This document shows, in pieces, positions 1-9,649 of a stretch of DNA of 64,000 bases. The notes under the pieces were generated by a model. It saw only the letters and a program-made list of their open reading frames with translations. It did no database searches and was not told where the DNA came from. Each line of letters opens with the position of its first letter. Position 1 is the first letter of the stretch. The position numbers and the translations under genes are program-made. The stretch is taken from positions 3,720,001 to 3,784,000 of the forward strand of contig OY760517.1 in assembly GCA_963663615.1 (NCBI GenBank), written 5' to 3'. The stretch is from G963663615 sp963663615. GTDB lineage: Bacteria > Bacteroidota > Ignavibacteria > Ignavibacteriales > Melioribacteraceae.

Positions 1-981
1 GCCATCTCTGGTATCAGCATCACCATATACTTCGAATGATCTTGATTTAGCCAAATCATAGGCGGCTTTCATATAATCCTTTGCACCACCAATATTGCCA
101 TCGGTAAGATTTATTTCGGCAAGAATCAAATATGCTTCCTCAGCTTTATGCGTATAAATTGCATCCGCCTGTCCTGTATATTTTGGATCAAGAAAATCGA
201 GACTAGGCAAAGGCTGCAAATCATTTGAAGAACGACGTACATTAAACAGATTTAATCGATTAGTTAGGTTAATAGGGTCAAGCTCGGCAGCAAACAGGTA
301 TTGACTATCACCACCAATCACCTCAAGGGCAGCTGCCTGTGCTTCTGCCTTATTACCCAGCAATCTGTTTGTTCTGGCAAGTGCAAGCTTGCAGCGTAAC
401 AGATTATAATCAGCTTCATCACGTTCAAGTGAAGAGTTTAATTCCTCAATTGCAACAAGCAATGCATCTTCCGAGCGAACAAGTCCGCCACCTTCCTGAA
501 TTTGAAAAGCACTGAAGTTTTCAGCGAGCATAATAAGTGCCATAGCTCTGTAAAAATGAGTTTCGGCATAATCAGCATCTTCCGCAGTGTTATCGGCAGG
601 TAAAATGGTATTCAAACCAAAAAGTGCCAATGCATTAAGAATTTGCAATTTGAATTGTATTTCTCTTGTATCGTTTAAATATGATTCTGTTGGTGTTATT
701 TCTTCCGGACTATCAATAATAGTTGAAACAAAAGATGACGTATTATCATAATTATCTGAAGCTGTCTCGGTAAATACTATAGCACGATTTACTGCATCCG
801 AATAAGCATATTTAAGTCCTGTTACAAGTGGCTCAGCACCACCGGACGCATCCTTAAACAATTTTTCCTGGGTTATGCCGGGATTTTCTACCTCGGTAGG
901 ATCAACAAGATCGCAAGCAGTAAAAAGCCAGGCAGAAAAAAACACCAGGATTCCATACTTTATATATTTAATTGATTTCAT
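1..981 (-). CDS. SusD/RagB-like outer membrane lipoprotein (partial, C-terminus outside window)
   Basis: This reading frame starts with ATG at 981 and is open to the window edge, so only the first 327 residues are visible. The N-terminus is a lipoprotein signal: a hydrophobic stretch ending in LFTAC, with Cys23 as the expected lipidated residue. After it comes an acidic, helix-rich sequence with repeated alanine-rich helical pairs, as in the TPR core of SusD-type proteins. SusD proteins sit on the cell surface as the lid of a SusC-type TonB receptor and bind the nutrient, usually a glycan or peptide. The gene lies 31 bases behind a SusC-like receptor gene in the same direction, which is the canonical arrangement and the strongest support for the call. 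The substrate cannot be read from the sequence, and no glycoside hydrolase is adjacent on this side. Confidence 0.75.
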   Translation of the reverse strand, partial: MKSIKYIKYGILVFFSAWLFTACDLVDPTEVENPGITQEKLFKDASGGAEPLVTGLKYAYSDAVNRAIVFTETASDNYDNTSSFVSTIIDSPEEITPTESYLNDTREIQFKLQILNALALFGLNTILPADNTAEDADYAETHFYRAMALIMLAENFSAFQIQEGGGLVRSEDALLVAIEELNSSLERDEADYNLLRCKLALARTNRLLGNKAEAQAAALEVIGGDSQYLFAAELDPINLTNRLNLFNVRRSSNDLQPLPSLDFLDPKYTGQADAIYTHKAEEAYLILAEINLTDGNIGGAKDYMKAAYDLAKSRSFEVYGDADTRDG

Positions 982-1012
982 TTATTACCTCTGAATTATT
1001 TTTGTTTTCGAA

Positions 1013-3835
1013 TTACAAGTTTAATCCAACCGAAAATCTGAATTGGCGCGGTGCGGAATAATCTATAACTCCATAACCACCGGTATCTGCACCATTAGGC
1101 TGGTATCCGTTAAGTTCGGGATCGGCACTGGCTGTTACACCGAATGTAGCAACATTACGAATTGCCATAGAAAAAGTAACACCATTAAACAACAGTTTAG
1201 GCATTCTATAAACAACCGAAATTTCTCTAATCTTCACCCAATCAGCATCTTCAAACCATGAGTTTGAGGCAGTTTCCCATGTATAGTTTTCGGGAACTGC
1301 ATCTTTTGCATCCTCAGTACCGCTAAAGTAACGTAAAGTTTTCTTTAGGTTAACGAAGTTATGTCCAAAAGCATATTCCATCAAACCATTTATAGAAATA
1401 TTTTTAAATAGGTTTATACTTAAACTAAAACTACCAAACTGTTTTGGCAAAGCATTGCCAATAAGCTGTTCTTCATAGTCACCAGTAAAATTACCATCTG
1501 CATCAGCAACAGGAGTTCTCACCTGAAAAACTCCAACAGGGTAACCTTCAACTACGCGTCTTGGTAAAAATGAAAATGAAGCAAGATCAAATGGAGCAGC
1601 ACCACCAAGACTAACAACCTTGTTTTCAAGTGTTGAATATGAAAGACGTGAAGAAATAGAAATATCTTCCATTTGGAGTATGCGTGAAAATATAGAAAAT
1701 TCGAGACCTTTATTTTCGATTGTTCCAACATTTTCTAACTGACTTGTAAATCCGCTTGCAACATCCTGAGGCACACTAAACAATGCATCATTTGTAGTCT
1801 GTATATAATAGTTTAATTCAACCGAAAGTCGGTCGTTAAACATACCAGCATCAAAACCAACTTCCCATGATTCTGTTTTTTCAGGTTTTATATTGTCATT
1901 ACCCGGATTACCAAAAGAAATACCTGTTGATTCATTAAATGAGTTTGCAGTATATGTTCTATCGCGTGTAAAAGGTGCAGGGAAATTACCTGTTACACCC
2001 CATGATGAACGCAGTTTTAATGTAGGCATTACACTTTTAAGCAATGCAGGGTAAAAATCTTCACGCGAAATATTATAAGCTACGCCAACTTTAGGATAAA
2101 ACTGAAAACCAATATCATCACCAAAAGTTGAGTTTACATCTACACGGAAGCCCATATCGAAGAACAATTTATCCCAAAAACCAACTTGATCCATAAGATA
2201 AAAGCCTCCGGAAAATAATTGACGGTTGCTTTCCTGTGCGTCAATAAGCGAAGCATCATCAAAATCTTCGGTTCCTGGAATGCCAAAACCTTCACCGTAA
2301 GCATATTCCTGTCTGTCCTCAACCCTGAAACCCTGCATACCGCCGGTAATGTTTTGATCAACAAAACCAAATAGCTGAGGCACTTTGTAAGTTGAATTTA
2401 ATTCCATTGTTAAAGTAAGATATTCACGGTCAGCACGCTCAAGGTCGCCATTAACAACACCGAATAGATCACCGGCAGTTTTAGGTACAAAACTGCGTTC
2501 TTCATTTTTTCGGTAATCGAGACCAAAAGTTACTCTGTATGTAAGATCATCTATAAGTTCATGGTCGAAGTTTGCCGCCATAAAGAAACGATCAACATCG
2601 TCATTAATCTTTGCAAGTTTCATTATTTCAAGATCAGCATCTCTTAGTTCATCAGTATAACCAAGCTGGTCACCATGCGAACCATCTTCAAACCCACCGA
2701 AAGGTGATACAAACGCATTATTATTATAAATACGGTCAAACTGGTTCTTAACGTAACTTGATGAAATCTCAATATTCATTTTTTCGGCAAGATGAACCCT
2801 GGTACCAGCAGCAAAGCTGTAGTTTTTAATATCGTTAAGATCATCAACAATAATACCCGTGTTTTTATACATTTTACCGGAAACATTGTATGTAAAGTTT
2901 ACCGTACCACCGGAAAGCGAAGTTTCGTACCCCTGATAGGAGCTGGTTTGCATTACGTTATCTTTAACATACTGTTCCTTAATAAACTGGTATTCGGGTA
3001 TATCAAAACCCTGTGTAGTTTTTAGTGAAAAGCGTGGGGCACCAGGCATACCTTTTTTGGTAAAAATTTGGATTACACCATTTGCAGCTTCCGATCCGTA
3101 CATTGTAGATGCTGCACCACCTTTAATAACCTCTATATGATCTACTTGACCAACTACAAGGTCAGCTAATGCAGATGATTCGGCACCGCCTGTATCGAGG
3201 GCAAGACGAAAAGCATCTCCGTTATCAACTTTTACATTATCAACATAAACAATAGGGGTTGATGAAGTAACAGTACTTTTTATACCACGTGTTGAAACGC
3301 GTCCGCCAGTACCCGGCATACCGGAAGAGTTGAATGCAGCCAGCCCGGCTACACGACCTTGAAGTAATTGGTCAACCGATTCAACTGGCGAGTTTTTAAT
3401 TTCATCTGCCCTAATGGTTTCAACATTAGAGGAAAGTTTGCGCCTTTCAATTGCTGTGCCCTGACCTGAAACGACTAGTTCATCCATTTGAACAGCTGAA
3501 GGAGATAGTGCGATATCGAGCTCAGTAACCCGATTGGCAGAAACAATTACTTTTGTAGTAAATGTTTTGTAACCCACAAAACGCACTACTATTTCGTATG
3601 TACCTTCCGGTAACTTTTCAATTAAGTATTTACCATCAATATCTGTTGATGAACCTGTTTGAAGTTCGGGGATGTAAACATTAGCCCCAAGTAGAACTTC
3701 GTCAATTGATTTGTCGGTAACCTTACCAACAATTTTACCTTTTCCCGATTGAGCTGTAATATTACCGCCCATCAACAGGAAAACAGATAAAAAAATAGAT
3801 AGCAGCCATCTTCGGCTACGAAGTTTCTTAGACAT
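1013..3835 (-). CDS. SusC/RagA-like TonB-dependent outer membrane receptor
   Basis: The protein has 940 residues and an N-terminal signal peptide ending near GNITAQ (about residue 29). Residues 33-115 form a carboxypeptidase regulatory-like beta-sandwich (motif GKVTDKSIDEVLLGANV, with LPEGTYEIVVRFVGY). This is followed by a plug domain at about 130-265, with VDQLLQGRVAGL and the typical IEVIKGGAASTMYGSEAANG. The rest is a long beta-barrel ending in an aromatic-poor FRFSVGLNL strand. The extra N-terminal domain and the plug signature are diagnostic of the SusC/RagA branch of TonB receptors, which import oligosaccharides or peptides using energy from TonB-ExbBD. It is followed at 31 bases by the SusD-like lipoprotein gene, so the two should act as one import complex. 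The substrate is unknown. No anti-sigma factor or SusR-type regulator is seen upstream. Confidence 0.92.
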   Translation of the reverse strand: MSKKLRSRRWLLSIFLSVFLLMGGNITAQSGKGKIVGKVTDKSIDEVLLGANVYIPELQTGSSTDIDGKYLIEKLPEGTYEIVVRFVGYKTFTTKVIVSANRVTELDIALSPSAVQMDELVVSGQGTAIERRKLSSNVETIRADEIKNSPVESVDQLLQGRVAGLAAFNSSGMPGTGGRVSTRGIKSTVTSSTPIVYVDNVKVDNGDAFRLALDTGGAESSALADLVVGQVDHIEVIKGGAASTMYGSEAANGVIQIFTKKGMPGAPRFSLKTTQGFDIPEYQFIKEQYVKDNVMQTSSYQGYETSLSGGTVNFTYNVSGKMYKNTGIIVDDLNDIKNYSFAAGTRVHLAEKMNIEISSSYVKNQFDRIYNNNAFVSPFGGFEDGSHGDQLGYTDELRDADLEIMKLAKINDDVDRFFMAANFDHELIDDLTYRVTFGLDYRKNEERSFVPKTAGDLFGVVNGDLERADREYLTLTMELNSTYKVPQLFGFVDQNITGGMQGFRVEDRQEYAYGEGFGIPGTEDFDDASLIDAQESNRQLFSGGFYLMDQVGFWDKLFFDMGFRVDVNSTFGDDIGFQFYPKVGVAYNISREDFYPALLKSVMPTLKLRSSWGVTGNFPAPFTRDRTYTANSFNESTGISFGNPGNDNIKPEKTESWEVGFDAGMFNDRLSVELNYYIQTTNDALFSVPQDVASGFTSQLENVGTIENKGLEFSIFSRILQMEDISISSRLSYSTLENKVVSLGGAAPFDLASFSFLPRRVVEGYPVGVFQVRTPVADADGNFTGDYEEQLIGNALPKQFGSFSLSINLFKNISINGLMEYAFGHNFVNLKKTLRYFSGTEDAKDAVPENYTWETASNSWFEDADWVKIREISVVYRMPKLLFNGVTFSMAIRNVATFGVTASADPELNGYQPNGADTGGYGVIDYSAPRQFRFSVGLNL

Positions 3836-4289
3836 ATATCCTCCTGGTTAAATTAAGGTAGTTTTTAAATCAGACAGTTCTGATTTTTATTGGCGGTATG
3901 TATTTGTATATAATGAGCATTAGATTTTTTCCCCGGCTAAAAATAGTTGCCTGCAATAAACGACTCTAAAACTCATTTAACAATGGTCCGATTATGTGGT
4001 TTTATTTGGTAGATTATTAGGGTTTGAATTATTTGCTACATAACTATGCAGTTTTATGAAAAGTCAGTATAATTAATTGTGCACTTTTAAACTTATTTAG
4101 GTTTTAGAGATTTTTTTGTGCACATTATTATAATATTATCCGGCGTAACATATTTAATTACAAGTTGTTATACTAAGAGGGTTAAATGTGGATTTATGGT
4201 TTTATTATCCGATTATGCGGCTATACTAAATGTTAGAATAGATAAAATGGAAACCAGAAAGGCAATTAAAAGACAGGAATACCGTTTTC
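3836..4289. other. Intergenic region upstream of the susCD pair, no gene seen
   Basis: These 454 bases separate the SusC-like gene from the end of the YihY-type gene, both on the minus strand, so the susCD promoter must lie here. I find no good TAnnTTTG box on the minus strand. A plus-strand open frame at 4118-4372 overlaps the YihY gene antisense and has no recognisable product. The 13-mer CCCCGGCTAAAAA at 3931-3943 recurs at 44626-44638 in another intergenic region. Confidence 0.5.
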
Positions 4290-5228
4290 CTAAAGCAGGG
4301 GTAATTTTGTTCGGGCGTCGAGTTTATACTTGCGTTCACGGTAAAGTTGCCCTATTTCTGCACCAAGAATGAAAAGAATAGATGAGTAGTATATCCAGAA
4401 TGCAACTACAACAATAACTGCATACGTGCCATAAACCTTGTTGAGGTTGGCAAAATGAATTAAATAGTAGCCGAATATTCTTCTGGCAAATTCCCAAAAA
4501 ATTGTTGCCCATAATGCAGAAACAACCGGTACCGAACGACGCAGTTTGTCATAAGGTATAACAGTATAAAATACCCAAAACAGCACAAATACAATTATAA
4601 TAGAACCAATTGAAAACAACGTATCCATCAGTTCCGAAATTTGGATAAAATCAAGTAAATCAATTTTCTCAACAATTATATTTAGAACGTTTAGTATTGG
4701 CAGTATAAGTGTTGTAAGCAGCAGGAAGATCATAAGTAAAAATACCATACTCAGGTCACGAAGCTTTCCAATAAGCAGATTCTTGTCTTCCGAAACACCA
4801 AATATTTTGTTAAGTACAGTCCGCATACCGCTAAACAAACCGCTTGAGGCAAAAAGCAAACCAATACCACCAACCCATGCAGCAAAGTTTTTGTATTCAA
4901 TTACTTCAGGAACACGCTTCATTATAATTTTGGTAGTATATTCGGCATATTTTGGGTAAGGAATAAATGTTGCAATAAAATTGGAAATTTGTTCCTCAAC
5001 AGATGCTGAATCCAAGACGTTACCGAGCACAGAGAAGACAATAAGCGTAATAGGAATTATACAAATAAAGATAGAGAACGCAAGTCCGCCACCAAGCAAA
5101 AACATGTGGTGGTCGTCAATACGAAGAAACAGACCACCGAGATAATGCTCAAGAAACGCCCATATTTTCTTCCTTTTTTCCTGTGTAAGGAAGAAAAATA
5201 TTTTACCAAAGTATTTATAAATTTGCAT
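4290..5228 (-). CDS. YihY/BrkB family inner membrane protein
   Basis: This is a 312-residue integral membrane protein of the YihY/virulence factor BrkB family (UPF0761), once mislabelled as ribonuclease BN. A basic N-terminal segment is followed by about six hydrophobic spans, at roughly residues 45-70, 110-135, 155-185, 205-230, 235-255 and 265-292. Family hallmarks visible are GGGLAFSIFICIIPITL near residue 47, the loop with the FGVSEDKN turn, and the conserved PYDKLRRSVPVVSALWATIFWEFAR segment near 225-250. The molecular role of the family is not settled; transport or export functions have been proposed. The start codon lies inside the end of purL (14-base overlap), so the two are probably cotranscribed and translationally coupled. 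A functional link to purine synthesis is not implied. Confidence 0.88.
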   Translation of the reverse strand: MQIYKYFGKIFFFLTQEKRKKIWAFLEHYLGGLFLRIDDHHMFLLGGGLAFSIFICIIPITLIVFSVLGNVLDSASVEEQISNFIATFIPYPKYAEYTTKIIMKRVPEVIEYKNFAAWVGGIGLLFASSGLFSGMRTVLNKIFGVSEDKNLLIGKLRDLSMVFLLMIFLLLTTLILPILNVLNIIVEKIDLLDFIQISELMDTLFSIGSIIIVFVLFWVFYTVIPYDKLRRSVPVVSALWATIFWEFARRIFGYYLIHFANLNKVYGTYAVIVVVAFWIYYSSILFILGAEIGQLYRERKYKLDARTKLPLL

Positions 5229-7443
5229 TCATTTTGTTGGATATTGAATTAAAATACAAGTCGGAAAGTTTAGCAAGATCAAAATCATATTTGCCGTTAA
5301 CCTTAAGTGAACTTCCACCGGTTTTACCAATTTTGGTAAAAGGTACAAAGCTTTCGGCGGCAAGTCTTTCGAACTCGTTTTTGTTATCGCTACTTACACT
5401 AACAATTACACGCGATTGTGATTCGGAGAAGAATGAGAAGTCTTCACGGGTTTTAACCGGTAACTCAACTTCGGCACCAACCTGTTTATTACGATTTGTA
5501 ATACAGCTTTCAGCAACAGCTGTAATTACACCGCCATCACTTACATCATGAGCAGATTTAACGAGATCAGCCCTGATAAGCTCAAGCAGCAGTTTTTGTA
5601 AATCTTTTTCGGTTTGCAGATCTAGTTTGGGACATTCACCTGTAACAAGATTGTGAGCAACTTTCATAAACTCACTACCGCCAAGCTCTTCATTATCTTC
5701 ACCAAGCAAGTAAATCAGGTCGTCTTCATTCTTGAAATGTGAGGTTGTTATATCGTTAACATCTTCAATCAATCCCACAGTACCAATAACAGGAGTAGGA
5801 TAAACCGAAGCATCAGGACTTTCATTATAAAAACTTACGTTACCACCGGTAACCGGTGTGTTGAAGAAACGACAAGCTTCACCCATACCTTTAATAGCTT
5901 CCTTAAATACCCAGTAAACTTCAGGTTTGTAAGGGTTACCAAAGTTAAGACAGTTAGTTACACCCAATGGCTCGCCACCGGAACAAACTACATTACGAGC
6001 AGCTTCTGCAACTGCTATCTTAGTTCCTTCTTTCGGGTTAAGATATACATAACGTGCATTACAATCGGTTTTAACTGCAATAGCCTTGTTCATTTCTTTA
6101 AGATAAATAACAGCAGAGTCGCTGCCCGGACCAACAACAGTATTGGTTCTTACACTGGTATCATACTGTTCGTAAACCCAGCGTTTAGAAGCAATGTTCG
6201 GTGAGGAGAATACTTTTTCGAACATACCCGGTATATCATTAACTTCAAGTAATGTACTAAAATCAAATTTTCTTGTCTTTTTAAGGTATTCAGGTTCTTT
6301 TGTTTCACGAATATAAACCGGAGCACCACCACCAAGCACAAGGTCATAGGCAAGCATTTCAGCTTTCTTTTCGCCATCCTTGTGAACATGTATAAGACCA
6401 TCATCAGTAACTTCACCAATAATAGCACTCTGTAAGTCCCACTTGTCAAAAATTTCCTTAACTCTGCCCTCCTTGCCTTTTTTAGCAACCACAAGCATAC
6501 GCTCCTGACTTTCGGAAAGCATTAACTCGTATGCAGACATACCATCTTCACGCATTGGTACATGGTCAAGATTTACATTCATACCAGCGTTACCCTTTTC
6601 ACTCATTTCGGAAGTTGAGCAAGCAATACCGGCAGCACCCATATCCTGAATACCAACAATAAGGTCTTCCTTAATAATTTCAAGAGTTGCCTCAAGCAAC
6701 AGTTTTTCGGCAAACGGGTCACCAACCTGTACGGAAGGGCGTTTTGCTTCAGATTTTTCACTAATTTCTTCGGATGCAAATGTAGCACCATGAATACCGT
6801 CACGTCCGGTTGAAGAACCTATAATCATTACCGGATTACCTTTGCCAGATGCAGTAGCCGAAGCAGTACGGTTTTTATGCACAATACCAACTGCCATTGC
6901 ATTTACAAGCGGGTTACCTTGGTAGGACTCATCAAAGAATACTTCGCCGGCAACAGTTGGAACTCCAAAACAGTTACCATAGTCGCCAATACCTTTAACT
7001 ACACCTTCAAATAAAAATTTTGTACGTTTATCATCAAGAGAACCGAAACGTAATGAGTTTAAGGCAGCAATTGGACGAGCACCCATTGTAAAAATATCAC
7101 GAAGAATACCACCAACACCCGTAGCAGCACCCTGGTAAGGTTCAACCGCTGAAGGATGGTTATGGCTTTCAATCTTGAAAGCAATAGCGTAATCACCGCC
7201 AATATCAATTAACCCGGCATTTTCCTCACCGGCACCAACCAGCAGTCTGCCACCTTCGCGTGGTAATGTTTTAAGAAGAGCAATACTATTTTTGTAACTG
7301 CAATGTTCACTCCACATTACCGAAAAAACACCCAATTCGGTAAAATTTGGTTCACGACCAAGCTTTTCACAAATCCATTTATATTCTTCTTCTGTAAGTC
7401 CGTGCTCAAGGGCTAACTGTAAATCTACTTTCGGTTCATTCAT
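5215..7443 (-). CDS. purL: Phosphoribosylformylglycinamidine synthase subunit PurL (short form)
   Basis: PurL converts formylglycinamide ribonucleotide, ATP and glutamine-derived ammonia to formylglycinamidine ribonucleotide in the fourth step of purine synthesis. At 742 residues this is the small PurL, which needs separate PurS and PurQ partners; neither is in the window. The two AIR synthase-like repeats are visible. The N-terminal half carries EHCSYKNS at about 46, KIESHNHPSAVEPYQGAATGVGG near 91-113 and the GASTGRDGIHGATFAS type loop (here GSSTGRDGIHGATFAS). The second half carries GPGSDSAVI, NCLNFGNP, TGGNVSFYNE and SAHDVSDGGV. The short form contrasts with the about 1,200-residue fused enzyme of many Bacteroidia. 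It overlaps the downstream YihY gene by 14 bases. Confidence 0.97.
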   Translation of the reverse strand: MNEPKVDLQLALEHGLTEEEYKWICEKLGREPNFTELGVFSVMWSEHCSYKNSIALLKTLPREGGRLLVGAGEENAGLIDIGGDYAIAFKIESHNHPSAVEPYQGAATGVGGILRDIFTMGARPIAALNSLRFGSLDDKRTKFLFEGVVKGIGDYGNCFGVPTVAGEVFFDESYQGNPLVNAMAVGIVHKNRTASATASGKGNPVMIIGSSTGRDGIHGATFASEEISEKSEAKRPSVQVGDPFAEKLLLEATLEIIKEDLIVGIQDMGAAGIACSTSEMSEKGNAGMNVNLDHVPMREDGMSAYELMLSESQERMLVVAKKGKEGRVKEIFDKWDLQSAIIGEVTDDGLIHVHKDGEKKAEMLAYDLVLGGGAPVYIRETKEPEYLKKTRKFDFSTLLEVNDIPGMFEKVFSSPNIASKRWVYEQYDTSVRTNTVVGPGSDSAVIYLKEMNKAIAVKTDCNARYVYLNPKEGTKIAVAEAARNVVCSGGEPLGVTNCLNFGNPYKPEVYWVFKEAIKGMGEACRFFNTPVTGGNVSFYNESPDASVYPTPVIGTVGLIEDVNDITTSHFKNEDDLIYLLGEDNEELGGSEFMKVAHNLVTGECPKLDLQTEKDLQKLLLELIRADLVKSAHDVSDGGVITAVAESCITNRNKQVGAEVELPVKTREDFSFFSESQSRVIVSVSSDNKNEFERLAAESFVPFTKIGKTGGSSLKVNGKYDFDLAKLSDLYFNSISNKMNANL

Positions 7444-7605
7444 GTAAGTCTCAAATTTTATATTTAACAGCCTATAAATATAACATTTTTTGCAGGTAGT
7501 TGAAACAGGGAGCTTTTGCGATTTGTTATTTAGATAATCTCATCAGTGTTTAGTACATACTTGATTGAATGCTATATTAACAAGTAAATGCTGGTTCAAA
7601 CAAAT

Positions 7606-8036
7606 TTAGTTGCGGGAAACAAAAAAGTATTCGCTAAATGAATAATCATCAGGATTGCTTTTTGAAGTTATCTTAATTCTGTAATGATGGGAAAAAGCTA
7701 TATCATTGGGTATATTCCAACTGGTAGCTTCTATATCAAGTGTTGTTTGGGCTATTTCATATCTTGGGGATGATTTTTGTAAACCTCCAAAATAACTTCA
7801 TCATTACTTTGGTCGCTGTTTCATGAAATATTTAATATACTGCCGGGTGTATAACTTTTCAGTTTTTCCGGAGAATTAAAAGTTACTTTAGTAATTGATG
7901 AACTGGAATTAAAATCAGTACCAACAATCGAATCATTTGATTCATCATCGCACGCAGAAACTAAAAGTAAAACAAATAGAAACACATTAATAAGGAGTAT
8001 TTTCTTCTTCGGAAGTATCGTCATGTAATTGTTCAT
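7606..8036 (-). pseudogene. Broken lipoprotein gene with a Kre9/KNH-like (Ser-Thr-rich membrane anchor family) domain
   Basis: The first 71 codons encode a lipoprotein signal (LLVSAC, Cys29) and the start of a small beta-sandwich (SPEKLKSYTPGSILNIS), then hit TGA at 7821-7823. Reading past this stop gives NSDQSNDEVILEV in the same frame. After a net one-base shift between about 7760 and 7800, the remainder GLQKSSPRYEIAQTTL to SNPDDYSFSEYFFVSRN runs to TAA at 7606-7608. Together they match the pattern of the Kre9/KNH domain: a TPGS-x-NI(T/S)W strand, a VxLEVYK strand, a W-x-IPND turn, then YRIKITSKSNP and a DYS-x-SEYF end. In that family the residue after NIS is normally Trp, so TGG to TGA is the simplest explanation. 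The gene overlaps the end of the RDD gene by 50 bases. A start at codon 5 (8024) is equally likely. A sequencing error could explain one lesion but less easily both. Confidence 0.72.
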
Positions 8037-8631
8037 CGGGCAATTCCTCTTTTACATATTCAACTTCTTTATTTAATTTAGCTTTGTTTTGTACTTCAAT
8101 TTCATGATAATATTCATATTTTTTATTTATAACAACTGTTGAAGCTATAATATCATGAAGAGACTGTTTTTTCTCCGTAAACGCTGTAACTAAGTATCCA
8201 ACACCAAAGAAAACAAATGATAAAAAGCTGGCGAGGTATCTTAAGCTGGCAGTAAGGAAAGAAATTTTATTGCCATACATGTCCGTTACCTTTATGCCAA
8301 GTGCAGTTTTACCAACAGTTGCTTGTGCTTTTGATGATTCCAGCAATGCATAATACAACCACGATACCAATACTGGCAGAAGCACGAATATGCCAAAAAG
8401 GAAAACAGGATTTAGATCGTCATTATTATACTGTTCAAAATATGCTATGGTTTTATAATGTGTAAACACCTCATTTTCGCTACCGTTAATCGTTCCCAAT
8501 CCGTTTGTATAAACATCAACAATAACAAAAAGGGGAATCATTATAAAAAACCATATTGAGCCAATAGCAAACTTATCGATTATATAAGCAGTTACCCGCT
8601 TAAAAAAACCAGCATATTTATAACCATCCAT
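7987..8631 (-). CDS. RDD family membrane protein
   Basis: This 214-residue protein begins YAGFFKRVTAYIIDKF, where the Arg and Asp of the first helix are the name-giving residues of the RDD family. Three or four hydrophobic segments follow, at about residues 22-42, 72-95 and 130-152. The middle conserved motif is present as ATVGKTALGIKVTDMYGNKISF. The C-terminal 50 residues are charged and probably cytoplasmic, ending in a run of Glu and Asp. RDD proteins are thought to be membrane transport or ion-handling proteins, but no general function is established. The gene follows queG at 95 bases, and its end overlaps the broken KNH-type lipoprotein gene. Confidence 0.88.
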   Translation of the reverse strand: MDGYKYAGFFKRVTAYIIDKFAIGSIWFFIMIPLFVIVDVYTNGLGTINGSENEVFTHYKTIAYFEQYNNDDLNPVFLFGIFVLLPVLVSWLYYALLESSKAQATVGKTALGIKVTDMYGNKISFLTASLRYLASFLSFVFFGVGYLVTAFTEKKQSLHDIIASTVVINKKYEYYHEIEVQNKAKLNKEVEYVKEELPDEQLHDDTSEEENTPY

Positions 8632-8726
8632 ACAGCCACATACTCCAATTCAATTGTTATAATAATATGTATATTCAAGAAAACATACCATAGGCAGAAA
8701 ATTATTTCCTAAAAATATACCCAAAG

Positions 8727-9644
8727 TTATTCATCATTAAGAAAGGCAAGGTTTCGTTTAACCCCTTTAAGTCTCGCCCTGTTAATTGGACTTTCCGAAT
8801 ATTCTTTTTTAAAAGTTGAGTTGGAATGTTTTTCAATTTTTTCTCTAACAAATAACTTGTTATTGTATTTGTAGAAATCAGGCTCATTTGTATTGGACTG
8901 TTTTTTATTATTCCATGGACAAACATCCTGACAGATATCGCAACCATAAGCCCAGTTATCAAACTTTCCTTTAAATTTGGCTGGGATATCCCCCTTATTT
9001 TCAATTGTAAGGTAGCTTATGCACCTCGAAGCATCAACAACATATTCATCAACAATTGCATTGGTAGGGCAGGCATCAATGCAAGCAGTACAACTACCGC
9101 AATAATCGGTATGGGGAATATTATAATCGAACTCGGCATTACAAATTATATTGCCAATAAAAAACCAGCTTCCAATTTCCCTACTAATAACATTACTATG
9201 TTTGCCAATCCAGCCAAGTCCGGCTTTCTGAGCCCACACCTTATCCATCACCGGACCGGTATCAACATAATAAACTGCTTCAAAATCGGGGAATTCGTTA
9301 TTTAGACTTGCAACGAGAGTTTCAAGTTTTTCCCAGAGTATAAAGTGGTAATCCCTACCCCAGGCATATCGGGAAATTTTATTATCACCCGGCTCAAATT
9401 CTTCATCTCTGTAGTAGTTAATACCAACAGATATTACACTTTTAGCCGATGGTAAAATTTCCTTTACCGATTTTCTTCTTTCGGTATTATTTTCCATATA
9501 AGCCATACCGGCATGGTAATTTTTACCAAGCCAGTATTTTAATCTTTCAAATTCAAATTCAAGAATATCGGCAGTAGTAAAACCGGTAATATCAATACCA
9601 AGCTTTCCTGTTAGCTCCAGAACCCTGTTGTTTGGTATTCGCAT
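8727..9644 (-). CDS. queG: Epoxyqueuosine reductase QueG
   Basis: QueG performs the last step of queuosine synthesis, reducing epoxyqueuosine to queuosine in the wobble position of GUN tRNAs, using cobalamin and two [4Fe-4S] clusters. The 305-residue protein has the N-terminal cobalamin-binding domain with DTGPVMDKVWAQKAGLGWIG at 128-147; Asp134 corresponds to the proposed general acid. A bacterial ferredoxin-like section follows with Cys182, Cys185, Cys188 and Cys192, and then Cys208, Cys235, Cys238 and Cys242 (motif CDICQDVCPWN). It lacks the HEAT-like C-terminal extension of the longer E. coli protein, as is common in the Bacteroidota group. The gene starts 5 bases after the Rieske gene and is probably in one operon with it. 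No other queuosine genes are in the window. Confidence 0.95.
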   Translation of the reverse strand: MRIPNNRVLELTGKLGIDITGFTTADILEFEFERLKYWLGKNYHAGMAYMENNTERRKSVKEILPSAKSVISVGINYYRDEEFEPGDNKISRYAWGRDYHFILWEKLETLVASLNNEFPDFEAVYYVDTGPVMDKVWAQKAGLGWIGKHSNVISREIGSWFFIGNIICNAEFDYNIPHTDYCGSCTACIDACPTNAIVDEYVVDASRCISYLTIENKGDIPAKFKGKFDNWAYGCDICQDVCPWNNKKQSNTNEPDFYKYNNKLFVREKIEKHSNSTFKKEYSESPINRARLKGVKRNLAFLNDE

Positions 9645-9649
9645 AACCT

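Noticed and set aside
4118..4372. A plus-strand gene upstream of susC
   Set aside because: Its last third is antisense to the end of the YihY gene, it contains many cysteine and tyrosine residues typical of random frames, and no start signal is present.
7821..8036. A complete 71-residue lipoprotein gene
   Set aside because: The protein stops in the middle of a recognisable beta-sandwich whose remaining sequence continues behind the stop and a frameshift, so a pseudogene or sequence error is the better reading.
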